NCBI GenBank assembly: GCA_028876385.1 | Contig: JAGWSF010000109.1 | Location: forward strand, 90,669 to 154,668 | From: Acidobacteriota bacterium | GTDB lineage: Bacteria > Actinomycetota > Acidimicrobiia > Acidimicrobiales > Palsa-688 | Reading direction: 5' to 3' | Length of the DNA: 64,000 nt | Part shown: piece after piece, positions 1 to 8,504 of the stretch | How the letters are laid out: the number at the start of each line of letters is the position of its first letter | How positions within the stretch are numbered: the stretch's first letter is position 1 | Translations under genes and position numbers: made by a program | Notes under the pieces: generated by a model | What the model was told of the DNA's origin: nothing | Seen by the model: the letters and a program-made list of their open reading frames with translations, nothing else | Databases searched by the model: none

Positions 1-1034
1 CCGTCGACTCCGAGCACGTCCATGCACAGCCTCCCGAACTCCTGGTGCAGGTCCGAGTAGTACAGCTTCATCATGCTGCCCTCTGGGCCTGGCAGGGGAG
101 AGCGGGCGTTGCGGGAGATGGTGGCGTAGGTCATGGCCCGCAGTGATGCCGCCTGGCTGCGGATACGGGCCAGACGACGACCCAGTTCGTCGTCATCGAT
201 GGCCCGGCCGCGCCCCGACGGGCCAGGGTGGGTTCGGGCCACGGCTATCAGTCGCTCGATGCCATCAGCCAACGCCACCTGACTGGCCGTAAAGGCGGTC
301 CCCCGCTCGAAGGCGAGTGTAGACATGGCCACGCTCCACCCGTCGTTGAGCCGGCCAACCACGTTGCCGAGAGGGACTCTAACCTCGTCGTAGAAGACCT
401 CGGCGAAATGCCGGTCGCCGTCCATGGTCTGAATGGGACGAACCTCTATACCGGGAGAGTGCATGTCGCAGATGACCCACGAGATGCCCTTGTGTTTGGG
501 AGCCTCCGGATCGGTCCGTACGAGCAGCTCCTGCCAGTCCGCTACCTCGGCGAAGCTGGTCCAGATCTTCTGTCCGGTTATCACCAATTCGTCTCCGTCG
601 ACCACCCCCCTGGTCCGAAGAGAGGCCAGATCGCTGCCGGCTTCGGGCTCGGAGAACCCCTGGCACCACACGACGTCACCACGCAGAATCCTGGGGAGGT
701 GGTACTGCTTCTGGGCGTCGGTCGCCCGGGCTATCAGCGTGGGACCGGCGTGGTTGAGCCCGACGAATGACGAGTCGATGTCCGGTAGCCCCGTACGGGC
801 GTATTCCTCGTGCCAGATCAGCTGCTGAGCCAGCGGGAGCCCCCGGCCTCCGTATTCCACCGGCCAGGAGATCCCGGACCAGCCGGCCTCCCACAGCTGG
901 TAGAGCCAACCCATGTCGAACTGGCGCATGGCCATCCCGTTACGAGGGCGGGGATCCGTCGGTGCGTGCTCGGCCAACCAGGTCCTCACCTGGTCTCGAA
1001 ACGCCTCATCCTCGGGAGAGAAATCCAGGTTCAT
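1..1034 (-). CDS. Acyl-CoA dehydrogenase, C-terminus cut by window edge
   Basis: This gene encodes an FAD-dependent acyl-CoA dehydrogenase that would introduce an alpha,beta double bond into an acyl-CoA. The chain starts MNLDFSPEDEAFRDQVRTWL and stays open for 344 codons to the left edge, so the end is missing. Family landmarks include WCQGFSEPEAGSDLASLRTR near residue 130, GQKIWTSFAE shortly after, and KHKGISWVICDMHSPGIEVRP. These are the N-terminal and middle domains of the family, which normally runs to about 380-400 residues. Its ATG overlaps the stop of the upstream regulator gene (ATGA, 1031-1034), so the two are probably translationally coupled. The substrate cannot be read from the sequence. 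Confidence 0.9.
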   Translation of the reverse strand, partial: MNLDFSPEDEAFRDQVRTWLAEHAPTDPRPRNGMAMRQFDMGWLYQLWEAGWSGISWPVEYGGRGLPLAQQLIWHEEYARTGLPDIDSSFVGLNHAGPTLIARATDAQKQYHLPRILRGDVVWCQGFSEPEAGSDLASLRTRGVVDGDELVITGQKIWTSFAEVADWQELLVRTDPEAPKHKGISWVICDMHSPGIEVRPIQTMDGDRHFAEVFYDEVRVPLGNVVGRLNDGWSVAMSTLAFERGTAFTASQVALADGIERLIAVARTHPGPSGRGRAIDDDELGRRLARIRSQAASLRAMTYATISRNARSPLPGPEGSMMKLYYSDLHQEFGRLCMDVLGVD

Positions 1035-2416
1035 GGGGCCTCTAAATCCTCGGCGGAACTCGAGGCGAGCGCCGCCAGGTCCGCAGCTGGTTCTCTTGAG
1101 CCAAATCGGTCGAGAACCAATGTCAGTATCGCCACCGCTGAGCGCAAGAAGATGGCACCGGCCGAATCGAATGGTTGGCGGGATCTCCGTCCCAGTCCGA
1201 CGTTGCCCCAGACGCGTCCCTGACGAAGGATCGGGATGAAGATGGCGGCGTGGAAATCGGCCGGGACGAAGTGTTTGGCCGTGGAGGAAAAGCGCTCGCC
1301 AGCCGCCATGACGTCGGCGAAGCAGACGGTTTCCCCTGTGATGACGCTGTGGGCGCTGGCGAAGCTGTGCTGCAGAGGGACACCGAGCTTCACGCGGTCC
1401 ACCCACCATGCCGGGCAGCGCCGCTGATCGACCATGCGCATAATCTGGTCGTCTAGGCGGAAGACGGCCACGGCGTCCGCGTAACCGGTCCGCTCGAGAC
1501 AGTTGAGGAAATGGCCGACAGCTTCCTCGGTGCTCTGGCAGCCGGCCAACCCCAGAGCCAGGTCCTCGAGCGACTCCAGGAACGGTAGAGCGCCCCCGGC
1601 GTCGTTCACCTGCGTAGGGCGCTGGGGTGTGTCGCCGAGCTCGGTCACATTGCCGACGAACCGGTAGCCGGTACCACGCACCGACTCGATGAATCGGGGA
1701 AGATGGGGATCGTCGCCCAGCTTGCGCCTCAGGCGGTTGACGAAGATGCGTAGGGCGTTGCGCCCATCGGTCGGCGGCCAGCCCCACACCTTCCTGACGA
1801 TCGTCTGAGCAGGAAGAGCCTGGTTGGGACGGGTCATCAAGAAGGTCAACAGGGCGTACTCGGTGGGCGAGAGGTGCAACGGCCGACCCGCGCTCTCGCA
1901 CTGCTGGGACCAGAGATCCACTTGGAGGTCCTGTGAAACCAGATAGCGAACGCCGGGCTCCCAGATCTGATCGAGCCGGCGGAGCAGCGCCATCACCCTG
2001 GCGAAGACCTCGTCGGGTCCGGCCTGGGGATCGATCACCGCGTCGACGCCGGCCGAGACGAGTTCCACCACACCCTGCCCCGGGGGGGAGGCCAGTACGA
2101 CCAACGGAGCGGCTGTGGCGGGACGAAGGGCTTCGACGAGAGAGCCGACCGAAGCGTGTTCGCCGGCCACCATCACCAGGGAGATCCGCTGGATGCAAGC
2201 GAGCCATTTCGCCCGAGAGGCGTCAGGGGCCGATATAGCGGCCCACGCGTGTCCGGTCAGCCACTCAGTGACACCGCTCGACTCGAATACGTTCGGCGGT
2301 CCGACCAGGAGCACGGGTTGGCTCGGGGCAAGGTCCTTCCCTGATCCGGGATCAAGGCCTCCAGGTGGCGAAAGCGTAGGCCTCTCCTCCAGCCGGACCG
2401 CACCTTGGATGCTCAT
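1031..2416 (-). CDS. Pseudo-receiver / OmpR winged-helix / GAF transcriptional regulator
   Basis: A 461-residue DNA-binding regulator. Residues about 30-140 look like a response-regulator receiver fold (VLLVGPP, LVVLASPP, GVDAVIDPQAGPDEV), but the segment where the phosphorylated Asp should sit reads ISLVMVAGEH, so phosphorylation is unlikely. Residues about 150-255 form an OmpR-type winged helix (LSPTEYALLTFLMTRP, ALRIFVNRLRRKLGDD, RFIESVRGTGYRFVG). The C-terminal part (about 280-440) is GAF-like, ending IPILRQGRVWGNVGLGRRSR. I infer a single-component regulator that senses a small molecule with the GAF domain. No histidine kinase is adjacent. Its stop overlaps the ATG of the acyl-CoA dehydrogenase, its likely target. 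Confidence 0.85.
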   Translation of the reverse strand: MSIQGAVRLEERPTLSPPGGLDPGSGKDLAPSQPVLLVGPPNVFESSGVTEWLTGHAWAAISAPDASRAKWLACIQRISLVMVAGEHASVGSLVEALRPATAAPLVVLASPPGQGVVELVSAGVDAVIDPQAGPDEVFARVMALLRRLDQIWEPGVRYLVSQDLQVDLWSQQCESAGRPLHLSPTEYALLTFLMTRPNQALPAQTIVRKVWGWPPTDGRNALRIFVNRLRRKLGDDPHLPRFIESVRGTGYRFVGNVTELGDTPQRPTQVNDAGGALPFLESLEDLALGLAGCQSTEEAVGHFLNCLERTGYADAVAVFRLDDQIMRMVDQRRCPAWWVDRVKLGVPLQHSFASAHSVITGETVCFADVMAAGERFSSTAKHFVPADFHAAIFIPILRQGRVWGNVGLGRRSRQPFDSAGAIFLRSAVAILTLVLDRFGSREPAADLAALASSSAEDLEAP

Positions 2417-2467
2417 CGTGCATTCCCCCCGAATCTGATCAGACCAACTCCATGAGGCAACAGAAGT

Positions 2468-2497
2468 TGACAGATATGTCGTCTGACATTGGTGTCA
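2468..2497. promoter_or_regulatory. Paired TGACA/TGTCA inverted repeats upstream of the regulator
   Basis: Two tandem inverted repeats lie about 50-80 bases upstream of the regulator start at 2416: TGACA-GATA-TGTCg (2468-2481, imperfect) and TGACA-TTGG-TGTCA (2484-2497, perfect). The arrangement suggests an operator bound by a dimer, possibly the regulator itself. The same half-sites recur before the SDR gene at 47050. Confidence 0.4.
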
Positions 2498-2577
2498 CCT
2501 AAGTATAGCGTCGGTCGTGGGGGTTCGGCCGGTCGCTACGGCCCAGCGACGAGAACCGGGTCGATTCGAAGGGTTCG

Positions 2578-3318
2578 TCACCAGGGTATGGAGCCACCTT
2601 CGTCGAAGTAACCGGCGGTGGGACCGTCCGGCCCTGTCGTGGCCAAGCGAACGATCGCCGCGGCAGCCTGGGTGGGTGTTCTCGACCCGCTGTTCTTGGT
2701 CATGTCGGTGTTCGTGAAGCCGGGGTCCACCGCATTTACCTTCACTGCCGTATCACGCAGTTCGTTGGCGAACTGCACCGTCACCGAGTTGAGCGCCGCC
2801 TTGGCCACGTTGTAGCTGAGCAATGGACGATCGCGATACTTCGATCCGGGCGTGGTGGCAAGGGTTAGCGATCCGAGGCCGCTCGACACGTTGACGATCC
2901 GGCCGGCCGGCGCCCGTCGCAGGAGTGGGAGCATGGCCTGGATTACCCGAATGGTCCCGACCACGTTGGTGTCCAGGGTCCGTCGCACCACGTCGAGCTC
3001 ACATCTGCTCGGAGGAGCCGGATGGAACTCGAGCTTGATAGCGGCATTGTTGACAAGAGCGTCGAGACGGCCGAAACGGGCGGCTATCCACCTGGCCGCG
3101 GCGTATACCTGCTCGTCGCTGGTGATGTCAAGGGGCAGATACGTGGCTGATCCCCCGGCCTCCCGGAGAGCCCGGGCGGCCGCCTCGCCACGCTCGGGAT
3201 GGCGTGCCCCGAGGAGCACCTGGTGCCCCAACTGGGCCAGCTGCTCGGCGGTCGAGTAGCCGATCCCCTTATTGGCGCCGGTCACGAGGGTGACCGGCGC
3301 TTCACCTGGAGTGCTCAT
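2578..3318 (-). CDS. Short-chain dehydrogenase/reductase (SDR)
   Basis: A classical NAD(P)-dependent SDR of about 246 residues. It carries the nucleotide-binding glycine motif TGANKGIGYSTAEQL near residue 15, VNNAAIK around residue 90, a catalytic Ser in IVNVSSGLGS, and YNVAKAALNS as the YxxxK active site. It would oxidise or reduce a hydroxy/keto group on a small molecule or acyl-CoA. Start choice is uncertain: ATG at 3318 or GTG two codons earlier at 3324, neither with a strong ribosome site. It lies 58 bases downstream of the MaoC gene on the same strand and probably belongs to that operon. The substrate is unknown. Confidence 0.88.
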   Translation of the reverse strand: MSTPGEAPVTLVTGANKGIGYSTAEQLAQLGHQVLLGARHPERGEAAARALREAGGSATYLPLDITSDEQVYAAARWIAARFGRLDALVNNAAIKLEFHPAPPSRCELDVVRRTLDTNVVGTIRVIQAMLPLLRRAPAGRIVNVSSGLGSLTLATTPGSKYRDRPLLSYNVAKAALNSVTVQFANELRDTAVKVNAVDPGFTNTDMTKNSGSRTPTQAAAAIVRLATTGPDGPTAGYFDEGGSIPW

Positions 3319-3376
3319 GGCCACATGCCCAGGACCCCCGGTCGCCGACGCTCCTGTCCCGCGGCGGGCACCTCCC

Positions 3377-3790
3377 TCAATCGACGCGAGCTGTGGCCGT
3401 ACCGGTAACCACGACGGCTCCGTCCTGGTTGACGGTTTCGACGGCCAGGTCGACCAGATGCGAGCCGGCGTCCTGCCTGACCCCCGAAACCCTGGCCGAG
3501 GCGGTCAGCGTGTCCCCGGGCCACACCTGCTTGACGAAGCGCACACCGAAGTGGGTCAGCGCTTCGACGCCGAACCAGTCCGTGAGAACTCTGCCCGTGG
3601 CCCCCATCGACAGCATCCCGTGGGCGAAGATGGACGGGTAACCGGCCACCTGGGTGGCATAGACCTCGTCGCTGTGGAGCGGGTTGTAGTCACCGGAAGC
3701 GCCGGCATACATGACGATCTGCGTCCGCGTGATGTTGTCGGCGACCACCATCGATCGCACTTCACCCACTTTAGGTACCGTTACGCTCAT
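3377..3790 (-). CDS. MaoC-like enoyl-CoA hydratase, small subunit
   Basis: A 137-residue hotdog-fold protein of the MaoC family. The hydratase motif appears at about residues 30-60: YAGASGDYNPLHSDEVYA followed by IFAHGMLSMG, which contains the Asp and His expected for adding water to an enoyl-CoA. The start MSVTVPKVGEV at 3790 overlaps the stop of the partner gene in ATGA, pointing to coupled translation at equal stoichiometry. Single-domain MaoC proteins paired with an N-terminal-type partner form heteromeric hydratases in mycobacterial fatty acid and steroid metabolism, which is the role I infer here. Confidence 0.88.
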   Translation of the reverse strand: MSVTVPKVGEVRSMVVADNITRTQIVMYAGASGDYNPLHSDEVYATQVAGYPSIFAHGMLSMGATGRVLTDWFGVEALTHFGVRFVKQVWPGDTLTASARVSGVRQDAGSHLVDLAVETVNQDGAVVVTGTATARVD

Positions 3791-4275
3791 TGTCCACCTC
3801 CAGTGGCACTCGGAGCGGGCTCGGCCGGACGTTCGGTCACCACACCGACCATGCGGGCGGTCACAACGGGTTCGCCGGTGTCCTGCTCCAGATATTCGAC
3901 GATCCGCTCCTTGAACTTCAAGTTGCCTCCCCGCCGGCCGGCCTTCTCCCATTCGGCGCCGTCCCGCTCCCTCGTTGTGAGAACCATCCCGGGCCGAACC
4001 GGCTTGTGATAGTCAAAGGACTGCTCGGCGTGGAGGGCACCGCCGGACTCACGCGTGGCTCCCGACGGCTCCCGGCCGGAACCGAACCAGGGTTCACCGG
4101 GTTTCGGGCGGAGCGGGTTATCCGGGTCGAACTGGGAGCCGGCCATGACGAAGGTCGGAGGGGCCACGATGCCCCCGGGCTCGGTCGGGTCCGTATAGCG
4201 GGGGTTGTAGTCGCCTACGGCTCGGGCGAAGAAGAGGACATGGGTTTCCTCGATCGGAAAGCGTTCTATGGACAT
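3787..4275 (-). CDS. MaoC N-terminal-type (FAS1-like) dehydratase, partner subunit
   Basis: A 162-residue protein starting MSIERFPIEETHVLFFARAV, preceded by GGAGG at suitable spacing, which fixes the start at 4275 over longer in-frame options. It matches the FAS1-like dehydratase N-terminal domain: GDYNPRYTDP, then IVAPPTFVMAGSQFDP, and LHAEQSFDYHKPVRPGMVL. This half lacks the clear Asp/His pair of the partner and is usually the structural or substrate-tunnel half of a two-subunit hydratase. It overlaps the next gene (3377-3790) by 4 bases, so the two products very likely form one enzyme. Confidence 0.85.
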   Translation of the reverse strand: MSIERFPIEETHVLFFARAVGDYNPRYTDPTEPGGIVAPPTFVMAGSQFDPDNPLRPKPGEPWFGSGREPSGATRESGGALHAEQSFDYHKPVRPGMVLTTRERDGAEWEKAGRRGGNLKFKERIVEYLEQDTGEPVVTARMVGVVTERPAEPAPSATGGGQ

Positions 4276-4442
4276 CGATCCTCCGTTGGGCCAGGCGACG
4301 GTCAAATGTACAACTTGACGATCATGTCGGATAGGTGTCGGATTGGGGTCGGGACCGGGCACGGTGACTCCGCCGAACCGACGGATGACGTCAGGCGCTA
4401 GGGTCGAACCGCTGACTGGCTGGGCCCGAAGACGAGGGGAAC

Positions 4443-5210
4443 ATGGCACACCCAAACGGTTTCGACCTGCAAGGCAAGATCGCAGTGGTAACGGGTGGAA
4501 GCCGGGGCATCGGCCGGGCCGTCGCCACGGGCCTGGCCGAGATCGGGGCCGACGTCGTGATCGCCAGCCGCAAGCTCGACGCCTGTGTGACCGCAGCAGC
4601 CGAAATCGAGGGCCGCACAGGCCGGCGAGCGCTCCCAGTTGCCTGCCACGTGGGCCGCTGGGACGACTGTGACCGCCTGGTGGAACGGGTCTACCTTGAG
4701 TTCGGCCGCTGTGACGTGCTGGTCAACAATGCCGGCATGTCGCCGCTCTATAACGGCCTCCTGTCGGTGACGCCCGAGTACTACGACAAGGTTCACGCCG
4801 TCAACGTGCGAGGGCCCTTTCGGCTGTCGGTCCTGATCGGGACCCGGATGGCCGAGGGCGAGGGTGGCTCAATCATCAATGTGTCCACTGCCGGATCGCT
4901 CCGGCCGATGGCTACGGATCTGCCTTACGCCATGGCCAAGGCGGCCCTCAACGCCATGACCCTCGGCCTGGCCGGAGCATGGTCGCCCAAGGTCAGGGCC
5001 AATCTCATCCTTCCCGGAGCGTTCGATACCGACATCATGAAGGCCTGGGACCCCCAAAGCGTCGAGTGGGCCGCCCGCTCGAACCCGCTTGGCCGGGTGG
5101 GACGACCCGAGGACATGGTCGGATTGTGCCAGTTGCTGGCCAGCGACGCCGGGAGCTACATCAATGGCGCCCAGGTACTCGTGGACGGCGGCGCATACCG
5201 GACTCTATGA
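4443..5210 (+). CDS. Short-chain dehydrogenase/reductase
   Basis: A 255-residue classical SDR starting MAHPNGFDLQGKIAVVTGG. It has the cofactor motif TGGSRGIGRAVATGLAE, LVNNAGMSPLY, the catalytic Ser in IINVSTAGSL and YAMAKAALNAMT as YxxxK. The C-terminus (SYINGAQVLVDGGAYRTL) is typical of full-length family members. GAGGGG lies a few bases before the ATG. Its stop overlaps the start of the acyl-CoA ligase (ATGA, 5207-5210), so the two are coupled. A role as a beta-hydroxyacyl-CoA or alcohol dehydrogenase acting on the product of the neighbouring ligase is inferred. Confidence 0.9.
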   Translation: MAHPNGFDLQGKIAVVTGGSRGIGRAVATGLAEIGADVVIASRKLDACVTAAAEIEGRTGRRALPVACHVGRWDDCDRLVERVYLEFGRCDVLVNNAGMSPLYNGLLSVTPEYYDKVHAVNVRGPFRLSVLIGTRMAEGEGGSIINVSTAGSLRPMATDLPYAMAKAALNAMTLGLAGAWSPKVRANLILPGAFDTDIMKAWDPQSVEWAARSNPLGRVGRPEDMVGLCQLLASDAGSYINGAQVLVDGGAYRTL

Positions 5211-6721
5211 CTCTTTCCTCACCTCCCCTCGGAGGTCATTCCACCACCCTCGCCGAGGCGTTCGCCGGGGCGGCGCGAGCCTTCGGCCCCCATGACGCGT
5301 ACGTCGAGGGGTCGGAGAGGATGAGCTTCGCCGATTGGTTCGACCGATCCCAGCGGGTCGCCCGGAGGTGGCAGCGGCAAGGCGTCGACCGAGGGGACGT
5401 GGTGGCCATCATGTTGCCCCCGTCCATTGACTTCGCCGTAGCGCTCGGCGCAGCCGTGCTGCTGGGGGCGGTGGTGACTGGCATCAACACTCGGCTCGGA
5501 CCTACCGAGGTGGCGGCCATCCTGGGCCGCTGCTCACCGGCCGTCCTGGTCGTCGAGGCCACTCACACCCTCCCGCCGCTCACGGGATCGATGATGCTGG
5601 TCGAGCGGTCCCGGATTGCTGACCGGGCCGGTGACCGACCCGGCGACGGGCCCGTCCGGCGTCCGGCAGCCGCCTCGGACCCGGCCGCGATCATCTGGAC
5701 GAGCGGCACGACGGGCGTGCCGAAGGGCGCCTGGTTCGACCACCAGGGACTGGAGGCGGCCGTACGCTCCGGTGGGGTGATGACCGCGCCCTTCGACCGG
5801 AGGTTGGCCAGCACCCCGTTCGCCCACGCCGGCTACCTGGGCAAGGTCTGGGAACAGCTGGCATGGGGCATCAGCCTGGTGATCTCCCCGACGCCATGGA
5901 CGGCACGGGACATGCTGCGGCTCATCGTCGAGGAGCGGATCACCGTCGCCGGCGGCGTGCCGACCCAGTGGGCCAAGCTCCTCGAACTTCCTGACCTGGC
6001 CGGAGCCGACCTGTCAAACCTCCGGCTGTGCGTGAGTGCCACTGCACCCTGCCCACCCGAGTTGGTCGAGCGGGTCGTGACGGCTCTGGGATGCCCACTG
6101 GTCGTCCGCTACGCCATGACCGAGTCACCCTCCATCACCGGCACCGAGCCGGACGATCCTCCCGACGTGCAGTACCGCACGGTCGGCCGGCCGCAGGCCG
6201 GCGTGCGACTCGACCTACGCGACGAGGAAGGTCGGTCGGTACCCGCCGGCACCACGGGACGCATCCATCTCAAGTCGGAATGTGCCATGCGCGGCTATTG
6301 GGGGGACGAAGCGGCGACCGCCGCGACGCTCGATTCTGACGGGTGGCTGCGCTCCGGCGACCTCGGCCATCTCGACCCCGACGGGAACCTGATCCTCGAC
6401 GGCCGGGTGGACGACATGTACATCAGAGGCGGCTACAACGTCTACCCCTTGGAGGTGGAGCACGTTCTCGACGAGCACCCCGGAGTATCCCAGGCGAGCG
6501 TGATCGGCGTGGAGACTCCCGTAATCGGGCAGGTGGGCGTCGCCTTCATCCGTCCAGCCGACCCGCGCCATCCGCCGTCGGCCGAGGAGCTGGCGGCCTG
6601 GTGCCGCAGCCAGGTGGCCGACTACAAGACGCCAGACCGTTTCGTGATAGTCGATGACCTCCCGCTCACCCCCATGATGAAGGTGGACAAGGAGGCTCTC
6701 AGGGCGGCGGCCAGCCACTGA
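5207..6721 (+). CDS. AMP-forming acyl-CoA ligase
   Basis: A 504-residue member of the ANL superfamily, starting MTLSSPPLGGHSTTLAEAF. It would activate a carboxylic acid with ATP and CoA. The phosphate-binding motif is IIWTSGTTGVPKGAWFDH (about residues 160-180). The hinge region is WLRSGDLGHLDPDGNLILDG followed by RGGYNVYPLEVE, and the C-terminal Lys lies in TPMMKVDKEAL. Length and motif order are complete. A longer in-frame reading exists upstream, but the start at 5207 is chosen because it forms an ATGA overlap with the preceding SDR and begins exactly where family similarity starts. The acid substrate is unknown. Confidence 0.9.
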   Translation: MTLSSPPLGGHSTTLAEAFAGAARAFGPHDAYVEGSERMSFADWFDRSQRVARRWQRQGVDRGDVVAIMLPPSIDFAVALGAAVLLGAVVTGINTRLGPTEVAAILGRCSPAVLVVEATHTLPPLTGSMMLVERSRIADRAGDRPGDGPVRRPAAASDPAAIIWTSGTTGVPKGAWFDHQGLEAAVRSGGVMTAPFDRRLASTPFAHAGYLGKVWEQLAWGISLVISPTPWTARDMLRLIVEERITVAGGVPTQWAKLLELPDLAGADLSNLRLCVSATAPCPPELVERVVTALGCPLVVRYAMTESPSITGTEPDDPPDVQYRTVGRPQAGVRLDLRDEEGRSVPAGTTGRIHLKSECAMRGYWGDEAATAATLDSDGWLRSGDLGHLDPDGNLILDGRVDDMYIRGGYNVYPLEVEHVLDEHPGVSQASVIGVETPVIGQVGVAFIRPADPRHPPSAEELAAWCRSQVADYKTPDRFVIVDDLPLTPMMKVDKEALRAAASH

Positions 6722-6885
6722 TCATTACGCCCCATTAGGCGGCATCAAGCGGTCTTGCACCCTCGTCCATGTCTCGAAGGGCGTTGGGGCTGCGAGCCAT
6801 GATCTGGAGATGAAGCGGAGTGGAGTCCGACATCCACCTCGTATCGAGTTGCCGCGGCCACTCGGCAACCTAGCGGTGCTGCGGG

Positions 6886-8277
6886 TCAACGAGCTTCGGA
6901 GCTGCCGATATTGAGAAATGCCCGTTCGATCAGGAGCCGGAGCCGCAGAGCCGACTCCTCCGGCTCGCACGCGAATGCAGTCCCTGTAGCTTGATCCGGG
7001 AACCGCTGGAGGAGACTGCAGAGGATTTCGGCCACGGCTGCATCGGTCAGGGGGTAGGGACGGGCGACGGCGCCGACCAGACGGATCAGCCCGCGCCGCA
7101 GAGCGTCCCGGGCGGCTTCCCTGCGGTCAACGATCCCTTGGACGAGCGCCGGCTCGTCGGACCACACCCGCCAAACCCCGGCATAGACCCTGTGGAAGGC
7201 GAGGAACTCCTCCAACCACTCCCCAAGGGCACGGCGCGGCTCTTCGTTGGCCATCCGTTCGCTCAAGGCTTCGCCGAGGGCAGTCATCCGCTCAGAGCAC
7301 TCGACGGACAGGACGCCCAGGAGATCGGCCTTGTTGTCGAAGTACTTGTAGAAGGTGCCGCGTCCCACCTGCGCGGCCCTGGCCACCTGCTCGACACTGA
7401 CGGCGTGAAAGCCGGCGATGGTGAAGAGTCGACCGCCGACATCGAGAATCCGTTCTGCGGTCCGGAGCGCTTCCGGTCCGCCACCGTGGCGGCGCGAACC
7501 CCCGGCGTCCGCCCTCTTCTGTTCATCCGTCGGCGGTCCAGCCGCGGCCTGCTCCGAAGCCTGTTCGACCGTCGGCCGCTCCGCCGCGGCCTGCTCCAGC
7601 CCCCGGGGCAGCGGGTGCGCTGACATTGACGACCCCAGAACCGTGACAGGGGTGTCGGGGAAGAGCATGAGCTGTACAACCACCGCCAGGTCAGACAACT
7701 GCTGCGGACCAGCGGATTGCCTCGTCATGCTGAAGCTGGAGCGCTCAAAGAGCGCCCAGACGGCGATGGCCAGTTGAGGCGGCTCGACGACTGAGGGATC
7801 CGCGGCTCCCAGCAGAGGTGTAAGTCGCTTGACGTAGTTGGTCATCCAGCCGGCGAGCATCGATTGCCGACTTCGCTGAAGAGCCTCGATGGCGGACCAC
7901 TGGGCGAACACCTCTGAGTAGCGGGAGTAGAGGACGGTCCAGTCCGCTAGCCAGGCCTGGACGGCAGCGAAACCGGCATCATCCGCACCGAGAGGACCAA
8001 CTCGGCGGAGGACCCGGAGCAGAGCGGCCCCGCTCTCCTCCACCAACTCTGCGAAAATCTGCTCCTTGCTCTCGAAGTACTGGTACAGCGTGGCCCTCGA
8101 GACTCCGCCCCCGCCGGCGATGTCGTCCATGGTCGTCTGTTGCGCACCCTTGGTCCCCAACAGGGCGAGGGCTACCTCCAAGATGAGGGCCCGTGTGCGA
8201 GCTCCACGCTCGCCGACGAGCGGGCTGGCGGCGCCGTAGCTCGTGCGGCGGAGCGGCTCGGGGCGGCCGGGAGCCAC
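6886..8277 (-). CDS. Double TetR-family regulator (two repressors in one chain)
   Basis: A 463-residue protein holding two complete TetR units, whereas TetR proteins are usually near 200 residues. Unit one has its helix-turn-helix at about residues 25-75 (TTMDDIAGGGGVSRATLYQY). Unit two starts near residue 270 with ALRTAERILDVGGRLF and has VEQVARAAQVGRGTFYKYF. A low-complexity Gln/Ala/Glu/Arg-rich linker joins them. TetR repressors act as dimers, so this looks like a built-in pseudo-dimer with two different ligand pockets. The start is a GTG at 8277. It is convergent with the ligase gene and about 230 bases from a CoA-transferase; its targets are unknown. Confidence 0.88.
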   Translation of the reverse strand: MAPGRPEPLRRTSYGAASPLVGERGARTRALILEVALALLGTKGAQQTTMDDIAGGGGVSRATLYQYFESKEQIFAELVEESGAALLRVLRRVGPLGADDAGFAAVQAWLADWTVLYSRYSEVFAQWSAIEALQRSRQSMLAGWMTNYVKRLTPLLGAADPSVVEPPQLAIAVWALFERSSFSMTRQSAGPQQLSDLAVVVQLMLFPDTPVTVLGSSMSAHPLPRGLEQAAAERPTVEQASEQAAAGPPTDEQKRADAGGSRRHGGGPEALRTAERILDVGGRLFTIAGFHAVSVEQVARAAQVGRGTFYKYFDNKADLLGVLSVECSERMTALGEALSERMANEEPRRALGEWLEEFLAFHRVYAGVWRVWSDEPALVQGIVDRREAARDALRRGLIRLVGAVARPYPLTDAAVAEILCSLLQRFPDQATGTAFACEPEESALRLRLLIERAFLNIGSSEAR

Positions 8278-8504
8278 GCTCTAGCTTCTGGTCGTCGTCA
8301 TCGGGCGGACGCCATCTTCATTGCAGGGAGTCAAACGTGACGGGGCGTTGCTGCTCACACATAGGGCGAAGCTCCGATGAGGCCTGGGTCGTCGCCCTGA
8401 CAGCGGACCTGGATTACGGACGACCGGACGGCCGAGTATGGCAGCAGATCTCCCTGAAACCGGTCCCTCGCTACCAAGCAAACGAACCTGAAATGTCGCG
8501 GGCG

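Noticed and set aside
228..828. Overlapping plus-strand open frames opposite the first acyl-CoA dehydrogenase
   Set aside because: They are mirror images of the real minus-strand gene, with Arg/Pro/Gly-rich composition and no family motifs; such long antisense frames are normal in GC-rich DNA.
4979..5206. Upstream in-frame extension of the acyl-CoA ligase at 5207
   Set aside because: It overlaps the SDR gene in another frame, has no ligase similarity, and the ATGA overlap at 5207 marks the real start.
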